From Taishania sp037189645 (GTDB taxonomy: Bacteria; Bacteroidota; Bacteroidia; Flavobacteriales_D; Crocinitomicaceae), in assembly GCA_037189645.1 (NCBI GenBank), contig JBBCIY010000007.1, forward strand, positions 1 through 64,000: a stretch of 64,000 bases of DNA, read 5' to 3'. The notes under the pieces are model-generated. The model was given only the letters and a program-made list of their open reading frames with translations, was not told the DNA's origin and ran no database searches. The first letter of the stretch is position 1. Each line of letters begins with the position of its first letter. Positions 16,683-26,464 of this stretch are shown in pieces. A program made the translations under genes and the position numbers.

Positions 16683-17705
16683 ATGATGAATAAGACCGGA
16701 ATTTTACTGATCCAGCTGGGAACCCCGGACAGTCCTGAAAAAAAGGATGTCAGACCTTACTTAACGGAGTTCCTGAATGACCGGAGGGTCATTGATTTCT
16801 CCTGGTTAAAGCGAACCTTGCTGGTAAACCTCATTATTGTCCCTTTCCGTACAAAGAATTCTTCAAAAATATACAAAGAGCTGTGGGAAATCGGGAAAGG
16901 AGTTTCCCCGCTGCTGGTCTACACGGAAAATCTCCGGAAAAAAGTAGCCTTAAAACTGGAAGGGAAAGCAGACGTATATGTTGCCATGCGCTATAAAAAT
17001 CCATCGATCCCTTCGGTTTTGGCACAAATAAAGAAAAAGAATTACGATAAAATCATTGTCCTGCCTTTATTCCCCCAGTATGCGAGCGCTTCCAACGGCT
17101 CCGCAATTGAGAAAGTAATGGATGAGGTGAAAAAATGGTGGGTCATTCCCAATATGGAATTCATCAGCCAGTTCTGGGACAATGAAGGATACCTGAACGC
17201 TCTTGCAGAAAATGCGAGAAACCTTGATCCCGGACAGTACGACCACATTTTATTTTCCTATCACGGGCTCCCGGAATCACAGGTGGATAAAGTTCATTCC
17301 GATCACACATGTTCCAATCATTCGTGCGAAACAGAGATCAACGAAGAAAATAAATTCTGCTACAAGGCAACGTGTTATGCGACCACCCGGAAATTAGCGG
17401 AAAAACTGGGATTGACGGAAGAACAGTACACTGTTTGTTTTCAGTCACGTCTGAACGATAAGTGGCTGAAGCCCTATTCGGATGAAGTGATTACCCGCCT
17501 AGGAAAACAAGGAAAAAGAAAGCTTCTTGTCTTTAGTCCCGCGTTTGTAGCAGACTGCCTGGAAACACTGGTAGAGATCGGTGTGGAGTACCAGGACATC
17601 CTGAATGAAAACGGCGGCGGGAAGGTCACATTGGTGCCAAGCTGCAACGACAGTGATACATTCGCTGACGGCATCATTGAATTATTGCAGAAAAAGATCG
17701 TATAA
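16683..17705 (+). CDS. hemH: Ferrochelatase
   Basis: 340 aa. It starts MMNKTGILLIQLGTPDSP (either Met is possible) and carries the active-site SYHGLPES with the metal-binding His, and the second-half Glu in SCNDSDTFADGI. It inserts Fe(II) into protoporphyrin IX in the last step of haem synthesis. A Cys-rich stretch (HTCSNHSCETE, FCYKATCYAT) lies just after the active-site loop; it is worth noting because some ferrochelatases bind a 2Fe-2S cluster, though usually at the C-terminus. It lies 3 bp after the carboxylase gene. Confidence 0.96.
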   Translation: MMNKTGILLIQLGTPDSPEKKDVRPYLTEFLNDRRVIDFSWLKRTLLVNLIIVPFRTKNSSKIYKELWEIGKGVSPLLVYTENLRKKVALKLEGKADVYVAMRYKNPSIPSVLAQIKKKNYDKIIVLPLFPQYASASNGSAIEKVMDEVKKWWVIPNMEFISQFWDNEGYLNALAENARNLDPGQYDHILFSYHGLPESQVDKVHSDHTCSNHSCETEINEENKFCYKATCYATTRKLAEKLGLTEEQYTVCFQSRLNDKWLKPYSDEVITRLGKQGKRKLLVFSPAFVADCLETLVEIGVEYQDILNENGGGKVTLVPSCNDSDTFADGIIELLQKKIV

Positions 17706-17969
17706 GCAGCTGTATTTCAAAACAAAAAGAACTGTTTACTGATACTTTCACTGGAATATTGTCTCGTTATTGTCCCATCTTAAAATTTAAGTTAAGTAAT
17801 TAATTAGCGAAATTTGTTAATGGTTTATTTTACTCAAAATTTTATGAAAACGGCTAATAACTCTCAGAGATTAGGTTTCCAACTTTGTAATATCTTTTGA
17901 CGTAAAATAAAAAAGGGCCCGGGCAACCGGTTGAACTATTTTGTGTCAGTTAAACTGAAAATTAATGTC

Positions 17970-20900
17970 ATGTTAAAATATTACATATTCGTATTCTGGT
18001 TATTCGTTTTTCACACCTCCTTTTCTCAATGCAACAATTTCATTGAAGAAGATTTTGATTCATTTGAGTATTCTTCCGTATGCCCTTATATCATTCCCAA
18101 TACAACTTACCAGGATTCTCCCCAGCTGAGCCCCGGCTTTGGCCCCAGTCACAGCGGGAGCAGGCACATTTACCTGAATTTTGCGGATGGTTATACCGGC
18201 CCTGCATTTGACCGGCCTTACGACGTGTGTGCCGGAGGAACCTACCGCATTTCGTTTTATCACCGTGATGCCTGGGGTGGTGCCAACAACACAACATTCA
18301 ATATCTACGATGCGAACAATGTGCTTCTGGTCAGTGAGACGGTTCCCTGGAACGGTACTGCCTGGAATCACTGGATCAGCCCTGAATTAACGGCAACAAC
18401 TACCGTTTTAAGGCTTGAGATCGTGAACAACATGGCCAACCAAGGCAATAACGATATGGTGGTCGATGATATGCTACTGGAAATATGCTCGCTGAACGAA
18501 GAAACGACATTACTGACCTGTAACCTGGCAGCTCCCGGTGAAATCAACTTATTTGACCTGTTCTCCCCTGATATGCCGGCCAACGGAACATGGAGCGGAC
18601 CCGCTGCCTTGGGCAACGGACATCTCGGTACATATGACCCGGCATCAGGAATAGGCGGAATGTTCATCTATTCCGTCGGTGATCCTGCAAGCTGCTCCAC
18701 TCCGGAAGGGAGGGTCTTCGTAGCTGGTGGATCTCCTGTAGACCTGGGACCGGACATTTACTCCTGCACGCAACAGACATTTATACTGGACGCAGGCAGT
18801 GATTACGATTTCTACACCTGGTCGAATGGTGCCACCACGCAAACCATCAGTGTCAACACCTCGGGAACCTATTTTGTGGAAGCAGGAAAAATGGGTGAAA
18901 ACCTGGTACAAAACGGCGATTTCCAGGGAGGAACCACGGCAGCGGCAAATAATTTTACAAGCAGCTATATTCCCGGAACAGGAGGATCCTGGGGGCTGCT
19001 ATCCAACCCGGGGCAATTTTCGATCAGCACGAACCCGTCTTTAACCCACAATCACTTTATTTCCTGCGGGGATCATACAACCGGAACCGGAAATATGTTT
19101 GTCGCAAACGGAGCTTCAGTTGCAAATACGGTGGTCTGGACACAGACCATCAATGTGGATCAGAACCAGGATTATGTCTTTTCATTCTGGGCAATGAACG
19201 TAGCCAATGACCCCAACGTTTCCCAATTGCAGCTTTACGTAAACGGGCAGCCCATCGGGCCTGTCAACACGACCTCACTCACCCCGTGTGTCTGGAACCA
19301 GATCAATGACCTGTGGAACTCAGGAAGCGCAACCCAGGCTGTTCTCAGCATCGTCAATCAAAGTACTGCCGAAGCAGGGAATGATTTCGCGATCGATGAC
19401 ATTGTTTTCGCCCCGTACTGTTTATTCAGCGACACAATCGATGTAACCATTGTTGACCAATCCTTCCAGCTGACCGCCAACCACACCATCTGTGAAACTT
19501 CGTCTACCACACTGACGGCAACGATCGCATCCCCGGGAACCACCAGCTTTACCTACCATTGGAATCATACAACGGATAATTCCGGCACACAAATCGTAGC
19601 TCCGTCCACAACCACGACCTATTCCGTATATGCTACAGGAGATGATGGCTGTACGACAGATACGAAAAACGTCACAGTAACAGTCGCACCGATCCCGGCT
19701 CCTGACGCAGGACCAGACCAGGTAATCTGTATCGGTGAAACAATTGCCTTAAGCGGAACCGTTGCAAATACGCAGAATTCAAGATTCTGGTCACACAATC
19801 TTTCGGGTGTCCCTACAACACCAACCATGTCTTACAGTCCCAATACAACTTCACTCACAACAAACGTGACGACCAACCAGCCGGGAACCTATTTATTCAT
19901 TCTTACCGAGCAGAACAATACCTGTGGTGTGTTCAAAGACACGATAGAAGTACTGGTTTCCATCGCTACCCAGACAGTCAATATCACTGACCTGACGTGT
20001 TTCGGAAACAGTTCCGGGATCATTGAAATAATTAATACGGATGGAGTAAGCTTTAGTTTTGATAACAATCTGACATGGGGGCAAGCCTCCAGTATTGAAA
20101 ACATCGCGGCTGGCACTTATACCGTCTGGTCGGAGAATCAATACGGGTGCAGGACTTCTACGACCGTAACGGTAAACCAGCCTGCTCCTATCACCTTAAC
20201 CATTTCTGCTGACACACTGATCTGTGAAAACGGGACCGCCGTATTAACCGCTCAGACTTCAGGAACCCACCCTATGGTTTATCATTGGGACCATACCAAC
20301 GACCCGGATGCCATACAACCGGTTTCACCATCAGCAGCGACAACTTATTCGGTCTATTCCGAAGATACGTATGGCTGCTTATCCGATACGCAATCCATCA
20401 CTGTAACAATCCGCGATCCATTGGCAGGGAACATCACTCCTTTCGACACGATCTGTCCCGGTTACCCGACCATTATTGGCGTATCAGGCTTGTCGGGCGG
20501 ACTTTTTCCTTACTCCATCAATTGGAGCTCTGGAGAAACAGGAACGGGAAATTCAATGAACATTTCAGTCAATCCTCCGCAAACCCAGACTTACACTGCT
20601 ACTATTACAGATGCCTGTGAATCCACTCCGCTGGTTCTGACAACCGAAGTTGCAGTTGCACCGCTTCCTGTACCATCGCTGACAACTCCAGATGCTTCTG
20701 TATGTGAACCCGCTTCATTTGATCTCATCTGCACAACGGATGCTGCCATGCTGCAGACAGCAAGCTGGTTTATTTCCGACGGACAGTTCTTCCTCAATCA
20801 GGATACAATTACCACGGAACCAATGCCCGCAGGAAATTACAATGTACAGCTGATCGTCACTTCTCCTCAAGGCTGCATCGATTCAGTCACCTATCACAAC

Positions 20901-21458
20901 TACCTGGTTGTTTACCCGCTTCCGGTTGCTGATTTTACGTGGAACCCGAATCCTGTGAAAATGTTTGAAACGAATGTGGACTTCAACAACCAGTCATTAT
21001 TGGGAGATACGTATGAATGGACATTCGAAAGCGGCTCTTCGGTGTTCTCAAATGAAGAGGAACCGACCATTAAATTCCCGGAAGGAACAACCGGGAACTA
21101 TGAAGTTACGCTTATCACAACAACCGAATACGGCTGTAAAGATACCATCACAAAGATCATTGATGTACAGCCGGAAGTTATCTTGTATGTACCCAATACC
21201 TTCACCCCGGACGGAGACGAATTCAACCAGGCCTGGGGAATCCATATTGAAGGAATAGACATCTATCAGTTTACCCTGGATCTCTATGACAGGTGGGGCG
21301 AAAAAATATGGGAATCCAGCGATCCATCTGCAAAATGGGATGGAACCTACAATGGAAAACCTGTTCAGAGCGGAACGTATACCTGGCACATCACTGCCAA
21401 AGACCGTCTCAATGATAACAGGTATACATGGAACGGAAATGTCAATGTATTAAAATAG
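17970..21458 (+). CDS. Giant secreted surface protein with CHU_C (gliding-type) C-terminal domain
   Basis: 1162 aa from ATG 17970, where a clean signal peptide begins (MLKYYIFVFWLF, cleavage near SFSQ). The N-terminal part has two carbohydrate-binding-like beta-sandwich segments (DNMVVDDMLLE-type and NLVQNGDF...NDFAIDDIVF). Several Ig/PKD-like repeats follow (SxxTYSV, GxxPY motifs, ADFTWNPNP). The C-terminal domain begins at VPNTFTPDGDEFNQ and ends GNVNVLK, the CHU_C/type B sorting signal of T9SS cargo. It is thus exported and probably attached to the cell surface. Its last ~600 residues are paralogous to the protein at 26465-29083. The function is likely adhesion or binding; no catalytic domain is visible. 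Confidence 0.9.
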   Translation: MLKYYIFVFWLFVFHTSFSQCNNFIEEDFDSFEYSSVCPYIIPNTTYQDSPQLSPGFGPSHSGSRHIYLNFADGYTGPAFDRPYDVCAGGTYRISFYHRDAWGGANNTTFNIYDANNVLLVSETVPWNGTAWNHWISPELTATTTVLRLEIVNNMANQGNNDMVVDDMLLEICSLNEETTLLTCNLAAPGEINLFDLFSPDMPANGTWSGPAALGNGHLGTYDPASGIGGMFIYSVGDPASCSTPEGRVFVAGGSPVDLGPDIYSCTQQTFILDAGSDYDFYTWSNGATTQTISVNTSGTYFVEAGKMGENLVQNGDFQGGTTAAANNFTSSYIPGTGGSWGLLSNPGQFSISTNPSLTHNHFISCGDHTTGTGNMFVANGASVANTVVWTQTINVDQNQDYVFSFWAMNVANDPNVSQLQLYVNGQPIGPVNTTSLTPCVWNQINDLWNSGSATQAVLSIVNQSTAEAGNDFAIDDIVFAPYCLFSDTIDVTIVDQSFQLTANHTICETSSTTLTATIASPGTTSFTYHWNHTTDNSGTQIVAPSTTTTYSVYATGDDGCTTDTKNVTVTVAPIPAPDAGPDQVICIGETIALSGTVANTQNSRFWSHNLSGVPTTPTMSYSPNTTSLTTNVTTNQPGTYLFILTEQNNTCGVFKDTIEVLVSIATQTVNITDLTCFGNSSGIIEIINTDGVSFSFDNNLTWGQASSIENIAAGTYTVWSENQYGCRTSTTVTVNQPAPITLTISADTLICENGTAVLTAQTSGTHPMVYHWDHTNDPDAIQPVSPSAATTYSVYSEDTYGCLSDTQSITVTIRDPLAGNITPFDTICPGYPTIIGVSGLSGGLFPYSINWSSGETGTGNSMNISVNPPQTQTYTATITDACESTPLVLTTEVAVAPLPVPSLTTPDASVCEPASFDLICTTDAAMLQTASWFISDGQFFLNQDTITTEPMPAGNYNVQLIVTSPQGCIDSVTYHNYLVVYPLPVADFTWNPNPVKMFETNVDFNNQSLLGDTYEWTFESGSSVFSNEEEPTIKFPEGTTGNYEVTLITTTEYGCKDTITKIIDVQPEVILYVPNTFTPDGDEFNQAWGIHIEGIDIYQFTLDLYDRWGEKIWESSDPSAKWDGTYNGKPVQSGTYTWHITAKDRLNDNRYTWNGNVNVLK

Positions 21459-21545
21459 TATCCGAACATATATTATTGGCACGAGCTCAATTATAGCTGC
21501 CGGAATGGTTCTTTTTTTTATCTTAGCCACAATTGCGGTTAACGA

Positions 21546-22949
21546 ATGAAGACAATTATACTCAATAAACACATACAATTACTGGTCGGAATCATCCTGT
21601 TTGTTGTGTTACTGTTCACAAAAGGCCAGGACCCTGTTCCGGAAAAAGCATTGATGTGGAAATCCATTTCCCTTGCTGTACTGATGGTTTATTTATGGTT
21701 ACTGGAAGTAATTCCGATCTATGTGACAGCCTTGTTCCCATTGTTGTTTGCCAGCCCTTTGGGGATCATCAGCGCAAAAGACCTGGCTTCCTCCTATGGT
21801 GACTCAAACATTTACCTGTTCCTGGGAGGGTTCATTCTGGCAATTGCGCTGGAAAAGCACAAGGTCCATTTACAAATTTCCAAACGGATCATCAACCTGG
21901 TCGGAAATACCAAATCCCGCCTGTTGCTCGGGTTTACTTTCAGTACCGGGCTGATCAGCTTGTGGATCTCCAATACAGCGACGGCCTTAATGATGCTCCC
22001 GATGGGATTTGCGATCGTTTCCGCGCTGCCAAAAGAAGAACGAAGCTCCAAATTCAGCCTGCTGCTGATCTTATCCATCGCCTATGCGGCAAGTATCGGA
22101 GGGGCGGGAACGATTATCGCTTCTCCTCCTAACCTGATCATGGCTTCCATCATCAATGCTGATCCATACAATGCAGGAGTTGATTTTATCTCCTGGGCAA
22201 AGTTCGGGATTCCTATCAGCTTTACATTTTTGCTGCTCATGTACCTTACATTCAATTTTCTGCTCGGAAAAGAGCGGAAAGACATCATCAACATGGATGA
22301 GCTGCATCTTTCCAAATGGACGAAGACACAACTGCGGGTATTGATGATATTCGGGGTAGTCGTATTTTTATGGCTGACCAAAGATCTGTTCGCCCATTAC
22401 CTTGGATTCAGATACGATGATTTATTCCCGGCAATGCTGGGAGCTATCGCGCTGTTCATCGTTCCGAAGCACAATGAAGACAAGCCTCTGCTCAACTGGA
22501 AAGCTACACGAAATATCCCCTGGGGAGTCCTGATCTTATTCGGAGGAGGGATCGCAATGGCAAAGACGCTGCAGCAGCATGGCGCAATTGACCTGATCGC
22601 GGCATCTTTTGAGAAATTCCAGCACCTGAACACTTTCTTCATCCTGCTGATCCTGGTTACGATTTCCGTTTTCGCAACGGAGCTGATCTCCAATACGGCA
22701 TTGACAAATATCCTCGTTCCTGTCGTCGCCATGTTCGCATTCAGCTCAGAACAATTATCGGTTTACCAGCTTTCGATCGCTGTGACACTGGGAGCAAGCT
22801 GGGCATTCATGCTGCCGATCGGTACACCTCCGAACGCGATCGTTTTTGCTTCGGGGAAAGTAAAAATGAAAGATATGCTCCGTTACGGATTCATTCTCAA
22901 CATCATCAGCATCATACTGATCAGCTTGTTTTCCTGGCTGTTCTTATAG
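21546..22949 (+). CDS. DASS-family (SLC13-type) sodium/anion symporter
   Basis: A 467-aa membrane protein with about 11-12 hydrophobic segments. The two Ser-Asn-Thr signature motifs that form the sodium and substrate sites are present (ISNTATALMM near residue 141 and ISNTALTN near 381), together with GTPPNAIVF near the end. Members import dicarboxylates, citrate, sulphate or phosphate with sodium. The substrate is undecided here. It stops one base from the end of the convergent gene at 22951. Confidence 0.92.
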   Translation: MKTIILNKHIQLLVGIILFVVLLFTKGQDPVPEKALMWKSISLAVLMVYLWLLEVIPIYVTALFPLLFASPLGIISAKDLASSYGDSNIYLFLGGFILAIALEKHKVHLQISKRIINLVGNTKSRLLLGFTFSTGLISLWISNTATALMMLPMGFAIVSALPKEERSSKFSLLLILSIAYAASIGGAGTIIASPPNLIMASIINADPYNAGVDFISWAKFGIPISFTFLLLMYLTFNFLLGKERKDIINMDELHLSKWTKTQLRVLMIFGVVVFLWLTKDLFAHYLGFRYDDLFPAMLGAIALFIVPKHNEDKPLLNWKATRNIPWGVLILFGGGIAMAKTLQQHGAIDLIAASFEKFQHLNTFFILLILVTISVFATELISNTALTNILVPVVAMFAFSSEQLSVYQLSIAVTLGASWAFMLPIGTPPNAIVFASGKVKMKDMLRYGFILNIISIILISLFSWLFL

Positions 22950-22950
22950 G

Positions 22951-23511
22951 TTATTCTTCCAAAGGCGGTAAATTCCGGTAGTTTTCGATCCATTCCAGGT
23001 CGCCTACATCACGAAGCAGTTTCCAGAAATTCGTATCAATAAAAAATTTGGTATTGATGTGCTCCATCCCGTAATTTTTGTAGAGGTATACCTGCTGTTG
23101 AGGGCTTGGCAAAAACTTGTCCTGGCTCCATCCTTCTTCACTTTCCCCTTTGTAAGGGCTGTGACTGTATCTCAGTTTCCACAAATCATCCAGGGCAAAG
23201 CAAAAAGGCACTTTCTCCTGTGTCACGGAATCGATATAGATCCCACCTGCCACTTCGTTCAATTTAAACAGATCAATGCGGTTGCGGTTGTATTTGCTCG
23301 GCCAGTCACCGGAAGCATAATGTATAAATTCCTTTACGCTCAGGATCTTCCGGTGCGATTGCATGGTGCCATCGCTGAAAAAAGCCACTAAAGTAATCAT
23401 CTGGCCGGTAGCCTGGGGAGCTACACGAACCCCGAAAACGGTTCTCAGTTCGGAGCGGAACTGCACCGATAAGAACAGGAAAGAGATCAGAACAAGAAGT
23501 AAGGTCCTCAT
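22951..23511 (-). CDS. Hypothetical exported protein (186 aa)
   Basis: It begins with a hydrophobic helix (LLLVLISFLFLSV) that looks like a signal peptide or anchor. The rest is rich in aromatic residues (HYASGDWPSKYNR, DLWKLRYSHSP, FWKLLRDVGDLEW). I do not recognise a family. It converges on the symporter gene with one base between the stops, so the two transcripts must overlap unless they end within coding sequence. Confidence 0.65.
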   Translation of the reverse strand: MRTLLLVLISFLFLSVQFRSELRTVFGVRVAPQATGQMITLVAFFSDGTMQSHRKILSVKEFIHYASGDWPSKYNRNRIDLFKLNEVAGGIYIDSVTQEKVPFCFALDDLWKLRYSHSPYKGESEEGWSQDKFLPSPQQQVYLYKNYGMEHINTKFFIDTNFWKLLRDVGDLEWIENYRNLPPLEE

Positions 23512-23629
23512 GGTATTTCTTTGTCAATTATATACGGCTAATTTAACTGTTTATTATTAAATGACCGCTGCATTCTGAAATCCGGGTATATTTTTAACCG
23601 TTTTTCCGTCACCGGCTTTTTTCAATAAA

Positions 23630-23657
23630 AAATGGACTATCAAAAAACAGTCCATTT
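23630..23657 (-). terminator. Terminator of the glycine-rich T9SS protein gene
   Basis: A perfect 9-bp stem AAATGGACT/AGTCCATTT, with T-rich sequence following on the minus strand. It is 22 bp past the stop at 23679. Confidence 0.8.
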
Positions 23658-23678
23658 CCAATCGTCCAGAATGTATTA

Positions 23679-25070
23679 TTATCGTATGATCAGCTTTACC
23701 GGGGCAAAGTTATTCTTTGCTTCCGTCTCTATTCTGACCAGATACGTTCCTTTTGCCAATTCTTCATCCGAAAAATAAACCAGGTTCGTGCCTTTCAGCT
23801 GTTCACCTACTTCCCGCCTTAACAACTGTTTACCACTCAGGTCATACACGACGACCGCCACTCCTTCAAGGACACTGTCTGAGCTGATCTCCACAGCGAA
23901 ATTCCCGGAGGAAGGATTCGGAAAAACCGTAAAATTATCCTTATTTAAACTGCAATCCACATAAATAGGATTGTAGTATTGAATTGTACCATCGGTATCC
24001 ATTTGTTTCAACCGGTAATAAACTTCTTTGTAAAGGTTATCGGTAACCGAATAGCTGGTTGGAATATCTGTCGTTCCTGCTCCCGGAACTGTTGTCACCT
24101 GCTCCCAGTTATAGGCATCACGGCTGCGTTCCAGTGTAAAATGTTCAGAATCCTTTTCGGAAGATGTTGTCCAGGTAATGTACGTGATCTGCTCTCCGCA
24201 TGTTGCCGTAAAACCTGACAGCTGGACACCTAAAGTGGATATGAGTGTAATTCTCACAACTCCGGGATGGCCTGAGCCACCATAACGGGTAAAGGCATTC
24301 CTGGACAAAGCCCCGCCGCCACCGCCGCCGAACCCGGAAGATGTATTGGCATAAGAGCCGGCTCCTCCTGAAGCACCGGTAGATGCATTTCCGTTACCAC
24401 CATTGCCGCCACCTGTCGCTCCTCCTGTTCCTGCTGTCGCATTGTTTGCATTCCCTCCGGGGCTGGGATCTCCTGCTCCGCCGCCGCCACCTCCTCCACG
24501 ACCGGAAGATGTTCCGCCTGCACCACTGGCTCCGTTTCCACCATTCGCCCGGACATCGCCAATTCCATTGGAAGCAAGCCCTCCTGCTCCGCCAGGCCGT
24601 CCCTGTGTACCGCTGGCATCAAGCCCTCTTTTTCCTCCCTCTGCCAGACAAATGATCGCTCCGCCAGTACTCCCTATTCGTACAAAAGAATTTCCTCCAT
24701 CTGTTGAAGGTGTGGTTCCTCCGCTTCCCTGCCCGGCTCTTCCCCTCAACCCGGCAGTAATATACAATAACGTACCTCCGGTAATATTGGTCAGTGTTGT
24801 TTTGGAATAAGCGCCACCTCCGCCGCCACCGCCTCCTGCGCGGTTATTGGTTCCCGAAGAACTGGTCGCTCCGCCACCGCCACCACCGGCTCCCCAGCAT
24901 TCAACAATGACTGCCCAGGTGCCTGCCGGAGCAGTCCAGGGAGTATTGTTAGTGGAAAGAGAGCCCCACGTAGCATCGCTTACAGGAATGGTTGGAGGCC
25001 ATTGCTGCGCATTCAATCCACATGTAATTAAAATACCACTGATAACTAACAGATGCCGAATCGTTTTCAT
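23679..25070 (-). CDS. Glycine-rich secreted protein with T9SS type A sorting domain
   Basis: 463 aa with a signal peptide cleaved near NAQ. A domain starting WTAPAGTWAVIVECWGAG is followed by a long Gly/Ala/Ser/Asn repeat region (GGGGGGA, NGGNG), the bacterial glycine-rich domain also seen at 45931. Then a fibronectin-like stretch (ITWTTSSEKDSEHFTLERS) and a C-terminal sorting domain (FPNPSSGNF, KGTYLVRIETE, KLIIR). T9SS would export it and PorU-type processing would remove or anchor the tail. Its role is structural or adhesive by inference. A promoter element is at 25182-25189. Confidence 0.88.
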   Translation of the reverse strand: MKTIRHLLVISGILITCGLNAQQWPPTIPVSDATWGSLSTNNTPWTAPAGTWAVIVECWGAGGGGGGATSSSGTNNRAGGGGGGGGAYSKTTLTNITGGTLLYITAGLRGRAGQGSGGTTPSTDGGNSFVRIGSTGGAIICLAEGGKRGLDASGTQGRPGGAGGLASNGIGDVRANGGNGASGAGGTSSGRGGGGGGGAGDPSPGGNANNATAGTGGATGGGNGGNGNASTGASGGAGSYANTSSGFGGGGGGALSRNAFTRYGGSGHPGVVRITLISTLGVQLSGFTATCGEQITYITWTTSSEKDSEHFTLERSRDAYNWEQVTTVPGAGTTDIPTSYSVTDNLYKEVYYRLKQMDTDGTIQYYNPIYVDCSLNKDNFTVFPNPSSGNFAVEISSDSVLEGVAVVVYDLSGKQLLRREVGEQLKGTNLVYFSDEELAKGTYLVRIETEAKNNFAPVKLIIR

Positions 25071-25181
25071 AATGTTTTCTTTTGAATTTCGTATTCTTCA
25101 GGTTTTTTACAGGTTTCAGCACACCCACACACTAAACAGACACTACTAATAAGCTGATTGCTAATTACCTAAAATCACAGA

Positions 25182-25189
25182 CAAATATA
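25182..25189 (-). promoter_or_regulatory. Bacteroidete -7 promoter element
   Basis: TATATTTG on the minus strand, upstream of the glycine-rich protein gene, leaving a leader of roughly 100 nt. Confidence 0.55.
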
Positions 25190-25303
25190 ATTTACTTCTA
25201 TCGTGAAATAAAAATGAACTAATAATCAAGGTGTTATTTTTTAGACAGCGGAGAATGGTTCAGTGGAAGTAATAAGTCGTAAACAGCAGGTTTGTATAAA
25301 TAA

Positions 25304-25337
25304 AAAGCCCTCCACATTATCAGACATGGAGGGCTTT
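25304..25337. terminator. Terminator of mdh
   Basis: An 11-bp perfect stem AAAGCCCTCCA/TGGAGGGCTTT around a 12-nt loop, flanked by A and T runs so it can work both ways. It is 21 bp past the mdh stop. Confidence 0.85.
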
Positions 25338-25357
25338 ATTCTATTATTAAGAAGTTA

Positions 25358-26290
25358 TCAGAGGTTCATACCGTCCAATACATTCATCACATCTTTCACG
25401 GCATTTGCTGAATCATACAGCAATGCTTTTTCGTCTTCTGTCAATTGCAGCTCGATGATCTTTTCGATACCTTCTTTCCCCAGAATTACAGGAACTCCCA
25501 AATAGATATCCTTCAGGCCATATTCTCCCTGGAGCCATGCACAAACCGGGAATACGCGTTTCTGATCACGGACAATCGCTTCAACCATCTGAGCAGCTGC
25601 GGCACCCGGCGCATACCATGCGGAAGTTCCCAGCAGCTTAACAATCTCACCACCACCGACTTTCGTACGTTCAATGATCGCATCCAGCTTATCCTTTTCG
25701 ATCAGCTCTGTTACAGGAATACCTCCGACAGTTGTGTAACGCGGAAGCGGAACCATGGTATCTCCGTGTCCTCCCATCAATACTGCCTGGATATCTTTCG
25801 GAGAAACGTTCAGTTCCGTTGCAAGGAAAGCACGGTAACGAGCTGTATCCAGGATACCTGCCATACCGAATACTTTCTTAGGATCTACTTTCGCAGTAAG
25901 ATACGCGCAGTAAGTCATTACGTCCAGTGGGTTGGAAACGATAACAATAATCGCATCCGGAGAATATTTAATGATATTTTCAGTAACTGATTTTACGATC
26001 CCGGCATTTGTAGCGATCAAATCATCGCGGGACATTCCCGGCTTTCGTGGCAGCCCGGAAGTGATCACGACAACATCTGAACCAGCCGTTTTTGAATAAT
26101 CGTTTGTAGAGCCTGTTACCCGTGAGTCGTACAAATTAATCGGAGCAGTTTGCCAGATGTCCAAAGCTTTCCCTTCTGCAAAGCCTTCTTTGATGTCTAA
26201 TAAAACGATTTCATTGGCAATCTCTCTGTGAGCGAGTACGTCTGCGCATGTTGCACCAACATTTCCCGCTCCTACTACAGTTACTTTCAT
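25358..26290 (-). CDS. mdh: Malate dehydrogenase (LDH-like type)
   Basis: 310 aa. The NAD-binding motif GAGNVGA is at residues 7-13, and the catalytic His lies in GGHGDTMVP; the Arg-containing substrate loop (SGLPRKPGMSRDD) has Arg rather than Gln at the specificity position, which means malate/oxaloacetate rather than lactate. It interconverts malate and oxaloacetate in the TCA cycle. Asp in LLDIKEG at strand 2 supports NAD use. It is monocistronic, with its own terminator. Confidence 0.97.
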   Translation of the reverse strand: MKVTVVGAGNVGATCADVLAHREIANEIVLLDIKEGFAEGKALDIWQTAPINLYDSRVTGSTNDYSKTAGSDVVVITSGLPRKPGMSRDDLIATNAGIVKSVTENIIKYSPDAIIVIVSNPLDVMTYCAYLTAKVDPKKVFGMAGILDTARYRAFLATELNVSPKDIQAVLMGGHGDTMVPLPRYTTVGGIPVTELIEKDKLDAIIERTKVGGGEIVKLLGTSAWYAPGAAAAQMVEAIVRDQKRVFPVCAWLQGEYGLKDIYLGVPVILGKEGIEKIIELQLTEDEKALLYDSANAVKDVMNVLDGMNL

Positions 26291-26376
26291 GTTTGATCTA
26301 TTAAATTATTGAATCAGAAATTTCTGTCGTAAATTTAATATAAAACTAATAAAGAAAGGGTACAAAAAAGAAAGAA

Positions 26377-26415
26377 TTTTGTTGAACAGGATTTCCTTCA
26401 TCCTGTCCAACAAAA
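26377..26415 (-). terminator. Long terminator of the 872-aa CHU_C gene
   Basis: A 15-bp stem with one mismatch (TTTTGTTG-A-ACAGGAT pairs with ATCCTGT-C-CAACAAAA), followed on the minus strand by TTCTTTCTTTTTT. It is 50 bp past the stop at 26465. Confidence 0.75.
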
Positions 26416-26464
26416 TCCCATTAAACATCCCGAATTTACAGGGTAAACTATTCAGAAAGATCTA

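Noticed and set aside
17915..17932. GCCCGGGC and AACCGGTT palindromes before the giant CHU_C gene
   Set aside because: Short restriction-site-like palindromes with no repeat elsewhere and no clear spacing to a promoter; not convincing as operators.
24403..24810. Long proline-rich frame on the plus strand
   Set aside because: It is the complement of the glycine-codon repeats of the T9SS protein at 23679-25070; the composition explains it and there is no homology or start signal.
23679..25070. Glycine repeats considered as a CRISPR-like or tandem DNA repeat
   Set aside because: The units are irregular at DNA level and within a coding frame with signal peptide and sorting domain.
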